64,000 nt of DNA from Ignavibacteria bacterium (GCA_016720835.1 JADKJW010000001.1:558001-622000); one strand, 5' to 3'. Shown: positions 1 to 9,483, numbered from the stretch's first letter. The notes: generated by a model from the letters alone, not told the origin. A program made the numbers and translations.

Positions 1-2
1 GA

Positions 3-1616
3 CGCGATCTCCCGCTCGTCGTGCTGTCGAAGGACCGCGCCTTCACGCCCGCCGCGGCGCGGAGAAGCGGCAGGCCCGTCGTGCTGATTCAGGCCGGCAT
101 CCACGCGGGAGAGATCGACGGCAAGGACGCCGGGCTGATGCTGCTGCGCGACATCGCGGTCACGAAAACGCTCGCGCGGCTTGCCGACCATGCCATCGTC
201 CTGTTCATGCCGATCTTCAATCTCGACGGCCACGAGCGGCAGAGCCGCACCAATCGCATCAATCAGGATGGTCCGGTCGAACAGGGCTGGCGCGTCACCG
301 CGCAGAATCTGAATCTGAACCGCGATTACCTGAAGGCGGACGCGCCCGAGATGCGTGCCTGGCTCGGCGTCTATAACGCCTGGCTGCCCGAGCTGCTGCT
401 CGATTGCCACGTGACCGACGGCATCGACTTCCAGTACAACCTGACCTACTCGATGGAGATGTTCGAAAACGCGCCCCCCCCGGTCGTGCGCTGGCAGAGA
501 GGTCTCCGCGACAGCTTCATCGCGGGCATGGAGCGGCAGGGCGATCCGGTCTGTCCCTACGTCTTTCCGCGCGAGGATCGCGATCTCTCGAAGGGACTGC
601 TCACCTTCCCCGCGCCGCCGCGCTTCTCGACAGGCTATGCCGCGATTCGCAACAGGGCCGCGGTGCTCATCGAAACGCACATGCTCAAACCCTACAAGGC
701 GCGCGTCACCGCGACGTACCGCCTGCTCGTCGAGATCCTCTCGCACGTCAATGCCGATCCGCGCGGGTTGACCGGCGCCGTGCGCGAAGCCGACGACGAG
801 ACGACGCGCCGTTTCTCCGCGGTCGCGGACTCCGCCACCTTTCCCGTCGCCTTCACCAGCGGCGGCGGATCCACTCCCCTGCGCTTCCTCGGGTACGAGT
901 CGTCCCTTGTGCCGAGCAGGATTTCAGGCGGGACGTATCAGGTGTGGGATCATCGCAAGCCCGTCACGGTGACCATCCCGCTCTTCGACGACGCGCGGCC
1001 GTCGAAGCGCGTGCGCACGCCCCTGGCGTATCTCGTGCCGCAGGAATGGACGAAGGCCGTGGACGTGCTGCGCGCGCACGGTCTCGTCCTCGAACGTCTC
1101 GCGGAGCCGGCGACCGTTCCCGTGGAGACCAGCATCTTTTCGTCGCCGAAATGGCGCGAGGCGCCGTACGAAGGACGGCACACGCTGCAGCAGAAGCAGA
1201 CGCCGCGGAGAGAGACGGCGTCCTTCCCCGCCGGAACGTACGTGCTCCGCCTCGCGCAGCCCGCGGCACAGGCCGCCGTGCATCTCCTCGAACCCGATGC
1301 GCCGGACTCGTTCGTGAGCTGGGGATTCTTCGACGGCGTCTTCGAGCAGAAGGAGTACTTCGAGGACTACATGATGGAGGATGTCGCCGTGCAGATGCTC
1401 GCCTCCGACACCGCGCTGAAGACGGCGTTCGAAACGCGGCTGGCGACGGACACCGCGTTCGCAAAAAACGGACGGGCGCGTCTGAATTATTTCTACGAGC
1501 GGTCGCCGTACGCGGACGCCAGACTGAACGTCTATCCCGTCGCCCGGTATTTCGGAGAGGGCGCGCTGCGCGCGGTGCCCGAGAGCGCCTACCGGCGCGG
1601 CGGCGTGAAGCGGTAG
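3..1616 (+). CDS. M14-family zinc carboxypeptidase, 5' end outside window
   Basis: Metallopeptidase that would remove C-terminal residues from peptides. The frame is open from the first bases of the window, and the residues before the first possible GTG start (position 21) still look like family sequence, so the gene begins upstream; 537 residues are visible. Zinc site: the HxxE motif HAGEIDGK near residue 33 gives two ligands, DCHVTDG supplies the third histidine, and the catalytic glutamate is probably in LIETHMLKPY. The roughly 300 residues after the peptidase domain are not recognised. It converges with uvrB, 43 bases away. The family is confident from the motifs; the substrate is unknown. 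Confidence 0.85.
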   Translation, partial: RDLPLVVLSKDRAFTPAAARRSGRPVVLIQAGIHAGEIDGKDAGLMLLRDIAVTKTLARLADHAIVLFMPIFNLDGHERQSRTNRINQDGPVEQGWRVTAQNLNLNRDYLKADAPEMRAWLGVYNAWLPELLLDCHVTDGIDFQYNLTYSMEMFENAPPPVVRWQRGLRDSFIAGMERQGDPVCPYVFPREDRDLSKGLLTFPAPPRFSTGYAAIRNRAAVLIETHMLKPYKARVTATYRLLVEILSHVNADPRGLTGAVREADDETTRRFSAVADSATFPVAFTSGGGSTPLRFLGYESSLVPSRISGGTYQVWDHRKPVTVTIPLFDDARPSKRVRTPLAYLVPQEWTKAVDVLRAHGLVLERLAEPATVPVETSIFSSPKWREAPYEGRHTLQQKQTPRRETASFPAGTYVLRLAQPAAQAAVHLLEPDAPDSFVSWGFFDGVFEQKEYFEDYMMEDVAVQMLASDTALKTAFETRLATDTAFAKNGRARLNYFYERSPYADARLNVYPVARYFGEGALRAVPESAYRRGGVKR

Positions 1617-1659
1617 TCCTCGAAACCGGGCGGGCGCGCCACGGCGCGTCGCGCCGTCG

Positions 1660-3681
1660 CTATTTCGCCGCCTGTTCCAGCCGCGCGATTTCGTCGCGGA
1701 GTTGGGCGGCGCGTTCGAATTCGAGATCCTTCGCGGCCTGGCGCATTTCCGTCCGGAGCTGCTCCACCAGTTCCTTCTTCTGCCCGGCGGTCATGTACTT
1801 GAGGATGGGTTCGGCGACGAGGCGCGGTTTCTCCCGGGCGGCGCGCCGCTCGTCCTGTTTTGTTTTCACGTCGGCGATCGCCGTGGCGCTCAGGATTTCC
1901 TCCATCGTCTTGTGGATGGTCTCCGGGCTGATGCCGTGCTCCTCGTTGTAGTCCGATTGCACGATGCGCCGGCGCGCCGTCTCGTTGATCACGCGCTGCA
2001 TGGAATCGGTGACGCGGTCGGCGTACAGGATGACGAGGCCGTCCACATTGCGCGCGGTGCGTCCCGCGATCTGCATGATGGAGGATTCGCTGCGCAGGAA
2101 GCCCTCCTTGTCCGCGTCGAGAATCGCGACGAGCGACACCTCGGGCATGTCGAGACCCTCGCGCAGCAGGTTGACGCCGACGAGCACGTCGAAATTCCCG
2201 AGGCGGAGGTCGCGCAGGATTTCCACGCGCTCGAGCGACTCGATGTCGGAGTGCATGTACCGCACGCGGATGCCGATGTTGTCGAGGTACTCGGTGAGAT
2301 CCTCCGACATGCGCTTCGTGAGCGTGGTCACGAGCACGCGCTCGCCGCGCGCGGCGCGTTCGCGGATTTCGGCGATGAGATCGTCGATCTGGTTGCGCAC
2401 GGGACGCACGGAGATGGGGGGATCGAGCAGGCCCGTCGGCCGGATGATCTGCTCGACGATCACGCCGCCGCTGCGCTCCAGTTCGTGTTTGGCCGGCGTC
2501 GCGCTGACGAAGATGCACTGGTGGATCTTCGATTCGAACTCCTCGAACTTCAGCGGGCGGTTGTCCATCGCGGAAGGGAGACGGAAGCCGTGCTCCACGA
2601 GCGTTTCCTTGCGCATGCGATCGCCGTTGTACATCGCGCGGATCTGCGGGAGCGTCTGATGCGATTCATCGATGACGAGCAGGAAGTCGTCGGGAAAATA
2701 GTTGAGCAGGCATTCGGGCATCTCGCCCGGACCGCGTCCCGCGAGATGCCGCGAGTAGTTCTCGATCCCGGAACAGTATCCGATTTCCTTCATCATTTCG
2801 ATGTCATACCGCGTCCGCTGCTCGAGGCGCTGGGCTTCGAGGAAGCGCCCGCAGGACCGGTAGTAGTTCAGGCGGCCCTCGAGTTCCTCCTCGATGAGGA
2901 CGATAGCCTTGGCGAGCTGTTCCTGCGACGTGAGAAAATGCTTCGCGGGGTAGATCACCGTGTCGGAAATGCGTTCGCGCACCTTGCCGGTCATGCGGTC
3001 GACCAGGGAAATGGATTCCACGTCGTCACCGAAGAACTCGATGCGCACGGTCTCCTCGTCCTCGTAGGCCGGAAGAATTTCCACGACATCGCCGCGCACG
3101 CGGAACGTTCCGCGGGCGAAGTCGAAATCGTTGCGCACGTAATGGATGTCGGTCAGCCGCCGCAGGAAATCGTTGCGCGGAATCGTGTCCCCGGTGTGCA
3201 CGAAGGCCACCTGGTCGGCGTACTGCTCCTTGGATCCGATGCCGTAAATGCAGGAGACCGAGGCGACGACGATGACGTCGCTCCGCCCGCCGACGAGCGC
3301 GCTGGTGGCCTTGAGGCGCAGGCGGTCGATCTCGTCGTTGATGGACATGTCCTTTTCGATGTAGGTGTCCGTCGTCGGCAGGTACGCTTCCGGCTGGTAG
3401 TAATCGTAATAGGAGATGAAAAACTCGACGGCATTCTTCGGAAAAAAACTTTTGAATTCGCCGTAGAGCTGGGCGGCCAGCGTTTTATTGTGCGATATGA
3501 CGAGGGTCGGCCGGTTGATCTCCTGAATCACGTTGGAGATCGTGAACGTCTTGCCGCTGCCGGTGACGCCGAGCAGCGTCTGGTACCGGTCGCCGCGCCG
3601 GAGTCCTTCGACGAGCTGCCGGATCGCGTCCGGCTGGTCGCCGGTCGGGTGGTATTCCGATTCGAGAACGAAGGTCTTCAT
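1660..3681 (-). CDS. uvrB: Excinuclease ABC subunit B
   Basis: DNA-damage recognition helicase of nucleotide excision repair. It is loaded by UvrA, verifies the lesion and recruits the nuclease UvrC. At 673 aa it has the usual family length. Visible: Walker A GVTGSGKT near residue 40, the damage-inserting beta-hairpin YYDYYQPEAY, the helicase motif DESHQTLPQ, and a C-terminal UVR coiled-coil segment (KDLEFERAAQLRDEIARLE) that binds UvrC. The start codon ATG opens the canonical MKTFVLESEYHPTGDQPDAI. It follows clpX by 42 bases on the same strand and is probably co-transcribed with it. Confidence 0.98.
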   Translation of the reverse strand: MKTFVLESEYHPTGDQPDAIRQLVEGLRRGDRYQTLLGVTGSGKTFTISNVIQEINRPTLVISHNKTLAAQLYGEFKSFFPKNAVEFFISYYDYYQPEAYLPTTDTYIEKDMSINDEIDRLRLKATSALVGGRSDVIVVASVSCIYGIGSKEQYADQVAFVHTGDTIPRNDFLRRLTDIHYVRNDFDFARGTFRVRGDVVEILPAYEDEETVRIEFFGDDVESISLVDRMTGKVRERISDTVIYPAKHFLTSQEQLAKAIVLIEEELEGRLNYYRSCGRFLEAQRLEQRTRYDIEMMKEIGYCSGIENYSRHLAGRGPGEMPECLLNYFPDDFLLVIDESHQTLPQIRAMYNGDRMRKETLVEHGFRLPSAMDNRPLKFEEFESKIHQCIFVSATPAKHELERSGGVIVEQIIRPTGLLDPPISVRPVRNQIDDLIAEIRERAARGERVLVTTLTKRMSEDLTEYLDNIGIRVRYMHSDIESLERVEILRDLRLGNFDVLVGVNLLREGLDMPEVSLVAILDADKEGFLRSESSIMQIAGRTARNVDGLVILYADRVTDSMQRVINETARRRIVQSDYNEEHGISPETIHKTMEEILSATAIADVKTKQDERRAAREKPRLVAEPILKYMTAGQKKELVEQLRTEMRQAAKDLEFERAAQLRDEIARLEQAAK

Positions 3682-3723
3682 GTGGTCCGCCGCCGTGACA
3701 CCGGCCCGTCGCGCCGGAGCGCG

Positions 3724-4965
3724 TCAGGCGGATTTCTTCCGGTCGCTGTACGAATACACCGGATCCGCGCCCTCGAGCACCGTTTCCGGCGTGATGAAGC
3801 AGCGGGCGACGTCGGGCGTGGCGGGGAGATGATACATGATATTCAGCATGACCCGCTCGGTGATGGAGCGCAGCGCGCGCGCGCCGGTGCCGCGCTTGAG
3901 CGCGAGGTCGACGATGGCTTCCAGCGCCGCGTGATCGAAATCCAGCGTCACATTCTCGAGGTCGAACATTTTCTTGAATTGCTTGACGAGCGCGTTGCGC
4001 GGCTGCGTGAGAATGTTCATCAAGCCCTCGCGCGTGATCGGATGCAGCACCGACAGCACCGGGAGGCGGCCGATCAATTCGGGGATGAGGCCGAATTTGA
4101 GGAGATCATCCGGTTCCGTGTACGTGAGCATGTACTCGCGGTCCTCGAGCAGATTCTGTATTTCCGCGCCGAAGCCCATCGGGTTCTTGCCGATGCGCCG
4201 CGCGACGATGGTCTCGAGGCCCTCGAAGGCGCCGCCGCAGATGAACAGGATATCGCGCGTGTTCACGTTGATCAACGGCTGCTCGGGATGCTTGCGCCCG
4301 CCCTTGGGCGGCACGCCGACGATGGATCCCTCGAGGATTTTCAACAGCGCCTGCTGCACGCCCTCGCCCGACACGTCGCGGGTAATGGACACATTGTCGC
4401 TCTTCCGCGCGATCTTGTCGATCTCGTCGATGTAGACGATACCGCGCTCCGCGCGTTGAATATTATACTCGGCGTTCTGCAGCAGGTGGACGAGGATGGT
4501 TTCCACATCGTCGCCGACGTAGCCCGCTTCCGTGAGGGTCGTGGCGTCCGCGATGGCGAACGGCACATCGAGGATGCGCGCGAGGGTGCGCGCGAGCAGC
4601 GTCTTGCCGGTGCCGGTGGGCCCGATGAGCAGGACGTTGCTCTTCTCGATTTCCACGTCGTCCGCATCGGCGAGCTGCTTGGAATCGACGCGCTTGTAAT
4701 GATTATATACCGCGACGGCGAGCGTTTTCTTCGCTTCCTCCTGACCGACCACGAATTCGTCAAGTTCCTTCTTGATGGCCGGCGGCGTGAGAAATTTCCT
4801 GGGCTTTCCCTTCTTCGCCGGGAAGGCCGCGGCATTGTTTTCCAGAATGTCAACGGAACTGAGCACGCACGCATTGCAGATGTAAGCGTCGGGACCGGCA
4901 ATGATGCTTTCCACTTCGCGCGATGTCTTTCCGCAAAATGAACAGCGTATATCATTCTTCTGCAC
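3724..4965 (-). CDS. clpX: ATP-dependent Clp protease, unfoldase subunit ClpX
   Basis: AAA+ hexameric unfoldase that feeds tagged proteins into ClpP. Visible: an N-terminal C4 zinc finger (CSFCGK then CNAC), Walker A GPTGTGKT, the pore loop GYVGDD, Walker B VYIDEIDKI, and PMGFGAE at the ClpP-docking IGF-loop position, with Met in place of Ile. I chose the GTG at 4965 as start because GAGG lies seven bases upstream of it; a TTG at 4980 is in frame but lacks such a site. This gives 413 aa, normal for the family. clpP is not in the window. Confidence 0.97.
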   Translation of the reverse strand: MQKNDIRCSFCGKTSREVESIIAGPDAYICNACVLSSVDILENNAAAFPAKKGKPRKFLTPPAIKKELDEFVVGQEEAKKTLAVAVYNHYKRVDSKQLADADDVEIEKSNVLLIGPTGTGKTLLARTLARILDVPFAIADATTLTEAGYVGDDVETILVHLLQNAEYNIQRAERGIVYIDEIDKIARKSDNVSITRDVSGEGVQQALLKILEGSIVGVPPKGGRKHPEQPLINVNTRDILFICGGAFEGLETIVARRIGKNPMGFGAEIQNLLEDREYMLTYTEPDDLLKFGLIPELIGRLPVLSVLHPITREGLMNILTQPRNALVKQFKKMFDLENVTLDFDHAALEAIVDLALKRGTGARALRSITERVMLNIMYHLPATPDVARCFITPETVLEGADPVYSYSDRKKSA

Positions 4966-4993
4966 AGGAGGACCTCGCAAAGGGTGTTGATAC

Positions 4994-5027
4994 GATATGC
5001 AGCGGGACGCGCGTCCCGCTGCATATC
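4994..5027. repeat. 34-bp perfect palindrome between two minus-strand genes
   Basis: GATATGCAGCGGGACGC is followed immediately by its exact reverse complement, with no spacer. It lies between the stop of the AT-hook protein gene and the clpX start. Neither side carries a T tract, so it is not a standard intrinsic terminator. It could be a protein-binding site or a transcript-end stabilising hairpin. Confidence 0.8.
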
Positions 5028-5052
5028 ACAAGGGCGTATTCTCGTTCCCGCG

Positions 5053-5733
5053 TCATTTCTTGCGGATGGCGGACAGGTAGGCGGCTTCGGCCTTCTCGAG
5101 CGTCTTCAGATAGGACAGCCGGGCCTCCACCATCGCGATTTCATCGCGCAGCTTGGCGCCGAGAACCATCTGCGAATACTCGGCGGTCTGCGGTGCGACC
5201 GCAGCCTGCGGCTTGCGCCCGGGCTTGCGGCCCGGCTTGCGACCGCGCTTCGCCGCACCCTTCGGCGTCGCGGGAACTGCGGCGCGGACAACATTCTTCG
5301 AGCCGGGTTTGCGTCCGCGCTTCGCGGGGACCGCCGCCGGCGCGGGCGCAGCCACGGGAGCCGTGATGTTCAACCCCGTCGCGCCGGCGCGTTTCGCCGC
5401 ACCCTTCGGCGTCTTCTTTGCCGCCGCTTTCGGCGCGGCCTTTTTCTCCGCCGGTGCGGTTGCGGGCTTCGCCTTCTTCGCGGGCGCCGCGGCGCTCTTC
5501 ACCCCCGGCTTGCGTCCGCGCTTTTTCAACACGGGAACTGCGGTCTTCGGGTCAAATCCGGCGACGAATTTTTTCAACTGCGCGGCGACCTTGTCCGTGA
5601 CGCGCTCCGTCTTTCCCGATTCAATATTGCGCAGCGTGATGTAATTCATTCCGCTTTGAAGAGCAATCTGCCGCAGCGACAAGTGCTTTTTCAGCTTCAC
5701 GACGCCGGCTTGCAGTTCCTTGATGTTGTCCAT
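5053..5733 (-). CDS. HTH plus AT-hook, histone-like DNA-binding protein
   Basis: Predicted nucleoid-associated or regulatory DNA-binding protein, 226 aa. Residues about 18-58 look like an XRE-type helix-turn-helix (LSLRQIALQSGMNY, then ITLRNIESGK). The middle is a low-complexity Lys/Ala/Pro region like histone H1, with three RGRKPG AT-hook cores, the last extended by two further RKP repeats. The last 45 residues (from AEYSQMVLGAKLRDEI) look like a short coiled coil that may dimerise. The ATG at 5733 is preceded by AGAGG at eight bases; longer in-frame starts upstream lack a site. A Bacteroidota-type promoter and a palindrome lie just upstream, suggesting autoregulation. The function is inferred from composition only. 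Confidence 0.75.
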   Translation of the reverse strand: MDNIKELQAGVVKLKKHLSLRQIALQSGMNYITLRNIESGKTERVTDKVAAQLKKFVAGFDPKTAVPVLKKRGRKPGVKSAAAPAKKAKPATAPAEKKAAPKAAAKKTPKGAAKRAGATGLNITAPVAAPAPAAVPAKRGRKPGSKNVVRAAVPATPKGAAKRGRKPGRKPGRKPQAAVAPQTAEYSQMVLGAKLRDEIAMVEARLSYLKTLEKAEAAYLSAIRKK

Positions 5734-5778
5734 GAAAATACCTCTGCGGTAAATGGGATGGGAAGACATTTGATAACA

Positions 5779-5809
5779 CAAGAATATCGAAATACCGCAT
5801 CGTATGCAA
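5779..5809 (-). promoter_or_regulatory. Bacteroidota-type promoter of the AT-hook protein gene
   Basis: On the minus strand TTG (5809-5807) is followed after 20 bases by TATTCTTG (5786-5779), one mismatch from TAnnTTTG. The predicted transcript starts near 5771, leaving about 38 bases before the ATG. Confidence 0.5.
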
Positions 5810-5826
5810 TACAGCATATTTTCCAT

Positions 5827-5853
5827 CGCGCAATTTCCATGGAAATTCGCGCG
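5827..5853. promoter_or_regulatory. Candidate operator, 16-bp palindrome with GC arms
   Basis: AATTTCCATGGAAATT (5832-5847) is a perfect palindrome flanked by CGCGC and CGCGCG, so the symmetry extends with a one-base bulge. It sits just upstream of the predicted promoter of an HTH protein and 28 bases past the ggt stop. It could be a binding site for that protein or part of the ggt transcript end; no T tract follows. Confidence 0.4.
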
Positions 5854-5880
5854 CTGGAATATCGAACGCCGCGCCGATGT

Positions 5881-7638
5881 TCAGTACCCGATGGCGGCGC
5901 CGTGTCCGCGCCTGTCGGAGCAGCCGAACCAGGTGGCGCTTGCGGCATGATAATACACCGCGTCCACGCGCCCGATCGCCGGCCGTTCCTTCAGCACATG
6001 TCCCATCGCGGCGAGCGTCGCGGCGGCCGCGCGGTCCATCGCCCGCGGTTCGTGATACAACGAATCAGGCATCCATTGGTGATGCATGCGCGGCGCGGAT
6101 ACCGCGCGATCCAATGGCATCGCAAATTCCAGGATGTTCAACAGCACCTGCAGGACGGTCGTGGTGATGGTGGAACCGCCGGGACTTCCGAGGATCAATT
6201 CCACGGCGCCGCCGCGCAGCACGATGGTCGGCGTCATGGAACTGAGCATGCGTTTCCCCGCTTCAATCCGGTTTGCGTCGCTGCCCACGAGTCCGAATTG
6301 ATTCGCTTCTCCGGGCTTGATCGTGAAATCGTCCATTTCATTATTCAATAAGAATCCGGCGCCATCCACGACGCACTTGCCGCCGCAAATGCTGTTCAAT
6401 GTGGTGGTGACGGACACGGCGTTCCCCCAGCGGTCCGCGACGGAATAATGCGTCGTCTGTCCGCCCCCTTCCCGCGCGGGGCCCCCCGGCCGGACGGCGG
6501 CGCTGGGCGTGGCGCGCGCGGCGTCGATGGACGTATCGAGATTTCCGGCATAGTCTTTCGACACGAGCCGCTCCTGCGGAATATCGACATAGGCAGGATC
6601 TCCGAGATACTTCCACCGGTCCGCATACGCGCGGCGCATGGCTTCCGCAAGGAGATGCAGCGTCGCGGGGGTTCCCGCGCCCATGCCCGCGATGTCGTGC
6701 CGTTCCAGAATATTCAACATTTGCACGAGCCCGATGCCGCCCGCGCTGGACGGCGGCATGGTGAGCAGCTCGCGATCGCGATACGATCCATGCAACGGCT
6801 TCCGGACGATGCAGGAATAGCCCGCGAGATCGGCATGCGTGATCAATCCTCCGCCCTCGCGCATTTGACGCACAATGTATTCCGCCGTCTCGCCGAGATA
6901 GAATCCGTCGCGTCCCTCGCGCGCAATGCGCCGGAGCGCGGCCGCAAGGTCCGGCTGGCGGAAGCGCGATCCTTCCCGATGGGGGCTCGCCCCGTACACG
7001 CGCAGCGTCGAAGGAAATTCCGCGAAGGCGGGGCGCTGCGATTCGAGGAACATCGCCTCGTGTTTCTTCAAGCGGTAGCCGGCGTCGGCGAGCTCCAGCG
7101 CGGGCGCCAGCACGCGCGCGCGGTCGAGGCTTCCGAAGCGCGCAAGGGCGGTGAGCAGGCCGTCCACCGAGCCGGGCACTCCGGCCGCGCGCGGTCCGCG
7201 CAGCGACGCGTTGCGCAGCACCGCGCCGGTCGCGTCGAGATACATCGTCGCGGTCGCCGCCGCGGGCGCCGTTTCACGCGCGTCGATGGCGGCCTCGCGG
7301 CCATCCGCCATGCGAATGATGATATAGGCGCCCCCTCCGAGATTGCCGGCCGACGGGTAGGTGACCGCGAGCGCGAAGCCCATGGCGACCGCGGCATCCA
7401 CCGCATTGCCGCCCTCCCGCATGATGCGCGCGCCGACGGCGGACGCGCGTTCGCAGGCGGAGACGGCCATCCCCCGCCGGGCGGACACCAGCGCGCCGGG
7501 CTTCTGCGCGGATGCCGCCGAGGCGGCGAGGAAGAGCAATACCACGGTGCGCGCGAGCACCGCGCACCTTCTTCTTCCCGAGGCGCGCCGTGCGGGCGCG
7601 CGCGTGTTCAACGCTTCTTCGAACGGGGGGGTACCCAC
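5881..7638 (-). CDS. ggt: Gamma-glutamyltransferase (gamma-glutamyltranspeptidase)
   Basis: Periplasmic or secreted N-terminal nucleophile hydrolase that cleaves glutathione and other gamma-glutamyl compounds. With the GTG at 7638 (AAGGAG five bases upstream) the product is 585 aa, typical for the family, and starts with a signal peptide (RTVVLLFLAASAASAQ). The autoprocessing site and catalytic threonine are in TTHYSV; the small-subunit substrate-binding motif is near LSSMTPTI. It is divergent from the VWA gene across 89 bases. The frame stays open further upstream, but those residues do not resemble a protein N-terminus. Confidence 0.95.
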   Translation of the reverse strand: MGTPPFEEALNTRAPARRASGRRRCAVLARTVVLLFLAASAASAQKPGALVSARRGMAVSACERASAVGARIMREGGNAVDAAVAMGFALAVTYPSAGNLGGGAYIIIRMADGREAAIDARETAPAAATATMYLDATGAVLRNASLRGPRAAGVPGSVDGLLTALARFGSLDRARVLAPALELADAGYRLKKHEAMFLESQRPAFAEFPSTLRVYGASPHREGSRFRQPDLAAALRRIAREGRDGFYLGETAEYIVRQMREGGGLITHADLAGYSCIVRKPLHGSYRDRELLTMPPSSAGGIGLVQMLNILERHDIAGMGAGTPATLHLLAEAMRRAYADRWKYLGDPAYVDIPQERLVSKDYAGNLDTSIDAARATPSAAVRPGGPAREGGGQTTHYSVADRWGNAVSVTTTLNSICGGKCVVDGAGFLLNNEMDDFTIKPGEANQFGLVGSDANRIEAGKRMLSSMTPTIVLRGGAVELILGSPGGSTITTTVLQVLLNILEFAMPLDRAVSAPRMHHQWMPDSLYHEPRAMDRAAAATLAAMGHVLKERPAIGRVDAVYYHAASATWFGCSDRRGHGAAIGY

Positions 7639-7727
7639 GACTGCTCCTTTTCCATTGCGGCTGTGCCGGAAATTCACGAGGTTGAGAAATGCTATCCCAA
7701 TGTAGAAACGGTAAGGACGATACTGCC

Positions 7728-9362
7728 ATGCTGCCGACAATTCCCGGAAGGACGACGCGGTGGACCGCGATGCTGTTCGTGCTGCTCGGCATGAGCTGCG
7801 GCGCGCAACTGCGCTTCGTGATCGACACGCTGGATGCGAGCAAATTTCCGACAATTCGCGCGAAAGTGAAAACCACGCTCGGCAACGCCGCCATCAGCGG
7901 TCTGACCATCGCGAATTTCACCGTCTTCGAGGACGGCCGCATTCAGGCGCCCGTCACCGGCTACTGCGAAGACACCATCTCGTCGGAACCCGTGTCCGTC
8001 CTCCTCATCATCGACAAGAGCAACAGCATGGGTCCGCTCTTCGGCAGCAACGCCATTGTCAGCGCGAAGCGCGCCGCGAGTGATTTCGTCAACCGCCTGT
8101 CCCCGGCCGATGAAGCCGCCCTGATCAGTTTCAGCAACAGCCCGTCGTTCGATCAGGACTGGACGAACAACTACACGCTCCTCAAGTCGCGCATCAACGC
8201 GATCAGCACCAGCGGCGGCACCGGCATCTGGGATGCGCTCGTCACCGCGTCGAACATCATCAGAACCCGGACGAAAAAACGGGTCATGATCCTGCTGACC
8301 GACGGCAACGACACGCAGTCGAGCAGCACGTTCACGACGGCACTCACCGCGGTGAAGAACAGCAATTCCATCCTCTATACCATCGGACTTGGCGACGACC
8401 TCGATGAAGCCTCTCTCAGAACGCTTGCCGTGCAAACCGGCGGCCAGTACTTCGCCGCTCCGAGCGCGAGTCAGCTCGACGCCATCTACGAGGCCATCAG
8501 CCGCGAGATCGCCTCTTCCGGCATCTGCGAATTGCGCTATCAATCGAAACTCGACTGCCTCGACGGCAGCCTGCACACCGTGGACATCACCGTGAATTAT
8601 GGCGGCGACAATGAAACGGCCCGCGCCACCTTCCGGCTGCCCACCGACTCGAGCACGTTTTCCTACGTCTCCCTTTTCATGGGCAGCAGCTCTGTGGTGG
8701 ATGCCGGTGCTTCCATCAGCATTCCGGTCGAGCTCACCCGTGTCAGCAGCAACCGCCCGCCGCGTGTGGTGGACTTCACCGTCCGGTACAACGCAGCGCT
8801 CGTCGTGCTTGATTCCGCAACCGTCACGCCGTTGACGCAGGGGTGGACGGTCGCGGTCACGCCGATCGCGGGCGGAGCGAAGGTCGCACTGCGCGGAGGA
8901 GCGGCGCTCGTCACGCCCGGCCCGCTGGCCATGCTCTCCTTCTCCGCGCGTCCGGTCGAATTCAGCGCGAAGGATTCCATCATCATTTCACCGCCGGATG
9001 TCCAGCAGCTCTGCACGGTCGCAAGCGCGATTGACGGCCTGATCTCCGTGAGCGGCATCTGCGAACGCGCGCTCATTCGATCCGGCACCCCTGTCGCAAA
9101 GCGCAGCGCCCTCCTGACCGCCTCACCGAACCCCTTCAATCCGGGCACCTGGGTGCAATTCAACGTCGGGCGCGAGGGCCGCGTCGTGCTCTCGGTGCAC
9201 GACGCCGCGGGAAGGCGACTTCGCGCGCTCACCGACGATCTCCTGAAGCCCGGGAACTATCGCAGCTATTTCGACGGGAGCGCGCTGTCGACCGGCGTCT
9301 ATTTCCTGCGGCTCGAAGCGGCGGATGCGACGGACTCAAAGAGGATCGTGCTGGTGAAGTGA
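7728..9362 (+). CDS. Secreted von Willebrand factor A protein with type IX sorting domain
   Basis: Exported protein of 544 aa. After the signal peptide (cut probably near MSCGAQ) is a short beta domain, then a VWA domain whose metal-binding MIDAS motif is DKSNSMG at about residue 103, then a region resembling cohesin folds (about 320-430). The last 80 residues start with SPNPFNPGTWVQF and end in GVYFLRLEA..KRIVLVK, the pattern of the C-terminal domain recognised by the type IX secretion system. The start at 7728 has AAGGA nine bases upstream. The likely role is adhesion or protein binding at the cell surface; the ligand is unknown. Confidence 0.85.
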   Translation: MLPTIPGRTTRWTAMLFVLLGMSCGAQLRFVIDTLDASKFPTIRAKVKTTLGNAAISGLTIANFTVFEDGRIQAPVTGYCEDTISSEPVSVLLIIDKSNSMGPLFGSNAIVSAKRAASDFVNRLSPADEAALISFSNSPSFDQDWTNNYTLLKSRINAISTSGGTGIWDALVTASNIIRTRTKKRVMILLTDGNDTQSSSTFTTALTAVKNSNSILYTIGLGDDLDEASLRTLAVQTGGQYFAAPSASQLDAIYEAISREIASSGICELRYQSKLDCLDGSLHTVDITVNYGGDNETARATFRLPTDSSTFSYVSLFMGSSSVVDAGASISIPVELTRVSSNRPPRVVDFTVRYNAALVVLDSATVTPLTQGWTVAVTPIAGGAKVALRGGAALVTPGPLAMLSFSARPVEFSAKDSIIISPPDVQQLCTVASAIDGLISVSGICERALIRSGTPVAKRSALLTASPNPFNPGTWVQFNVGREGRVVLSVHDAAGRRLRALTDDLLKPGNYRSYFDGSALSTGVYFLRLEAADATDSKRIVLVK

Positions 9363-9381
9363 TGCCGCCGGATACAAATAA

Positions 9382-9483
9382 GAAGGCCAAGCTCCCCTTC
9401 GTCACATGAATCAATTCTGGCCGTTGCTTCCTTCCGGACCTGGCGGGGTTGAGAGCTGTTCCATTGCGAAGGACTTGGCCTTC
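9382..9483 (-). ncRNA. ffs: Signal recognition particle RNA (4.5S RNA, small bacterial type)
   Basis: On the minus strand the conserved apical domain reads CAGGTCCGGAAGGAAGCA, the Ffh-binding tetraloop and symmetric/asymmetric loops of SRP RNA. The two ends pair: GAAGGCCAAG at the 5' end and CTTGGCCTTC at the 3' end, giving a hairpin of about 102 nt with no Alu domain. A T-rich run follows the 3' end and a good promoter precedes the 5' end. Confidence 0.96.

Noticed and set aside
1702..4941. A plus-strand open frame of more than 1000 codons antisense to uvrB and clpX.
   Set aside because: uvrB and clpX are unmistakable on the minus strand; the long antisense frame results from high GC at third positions.
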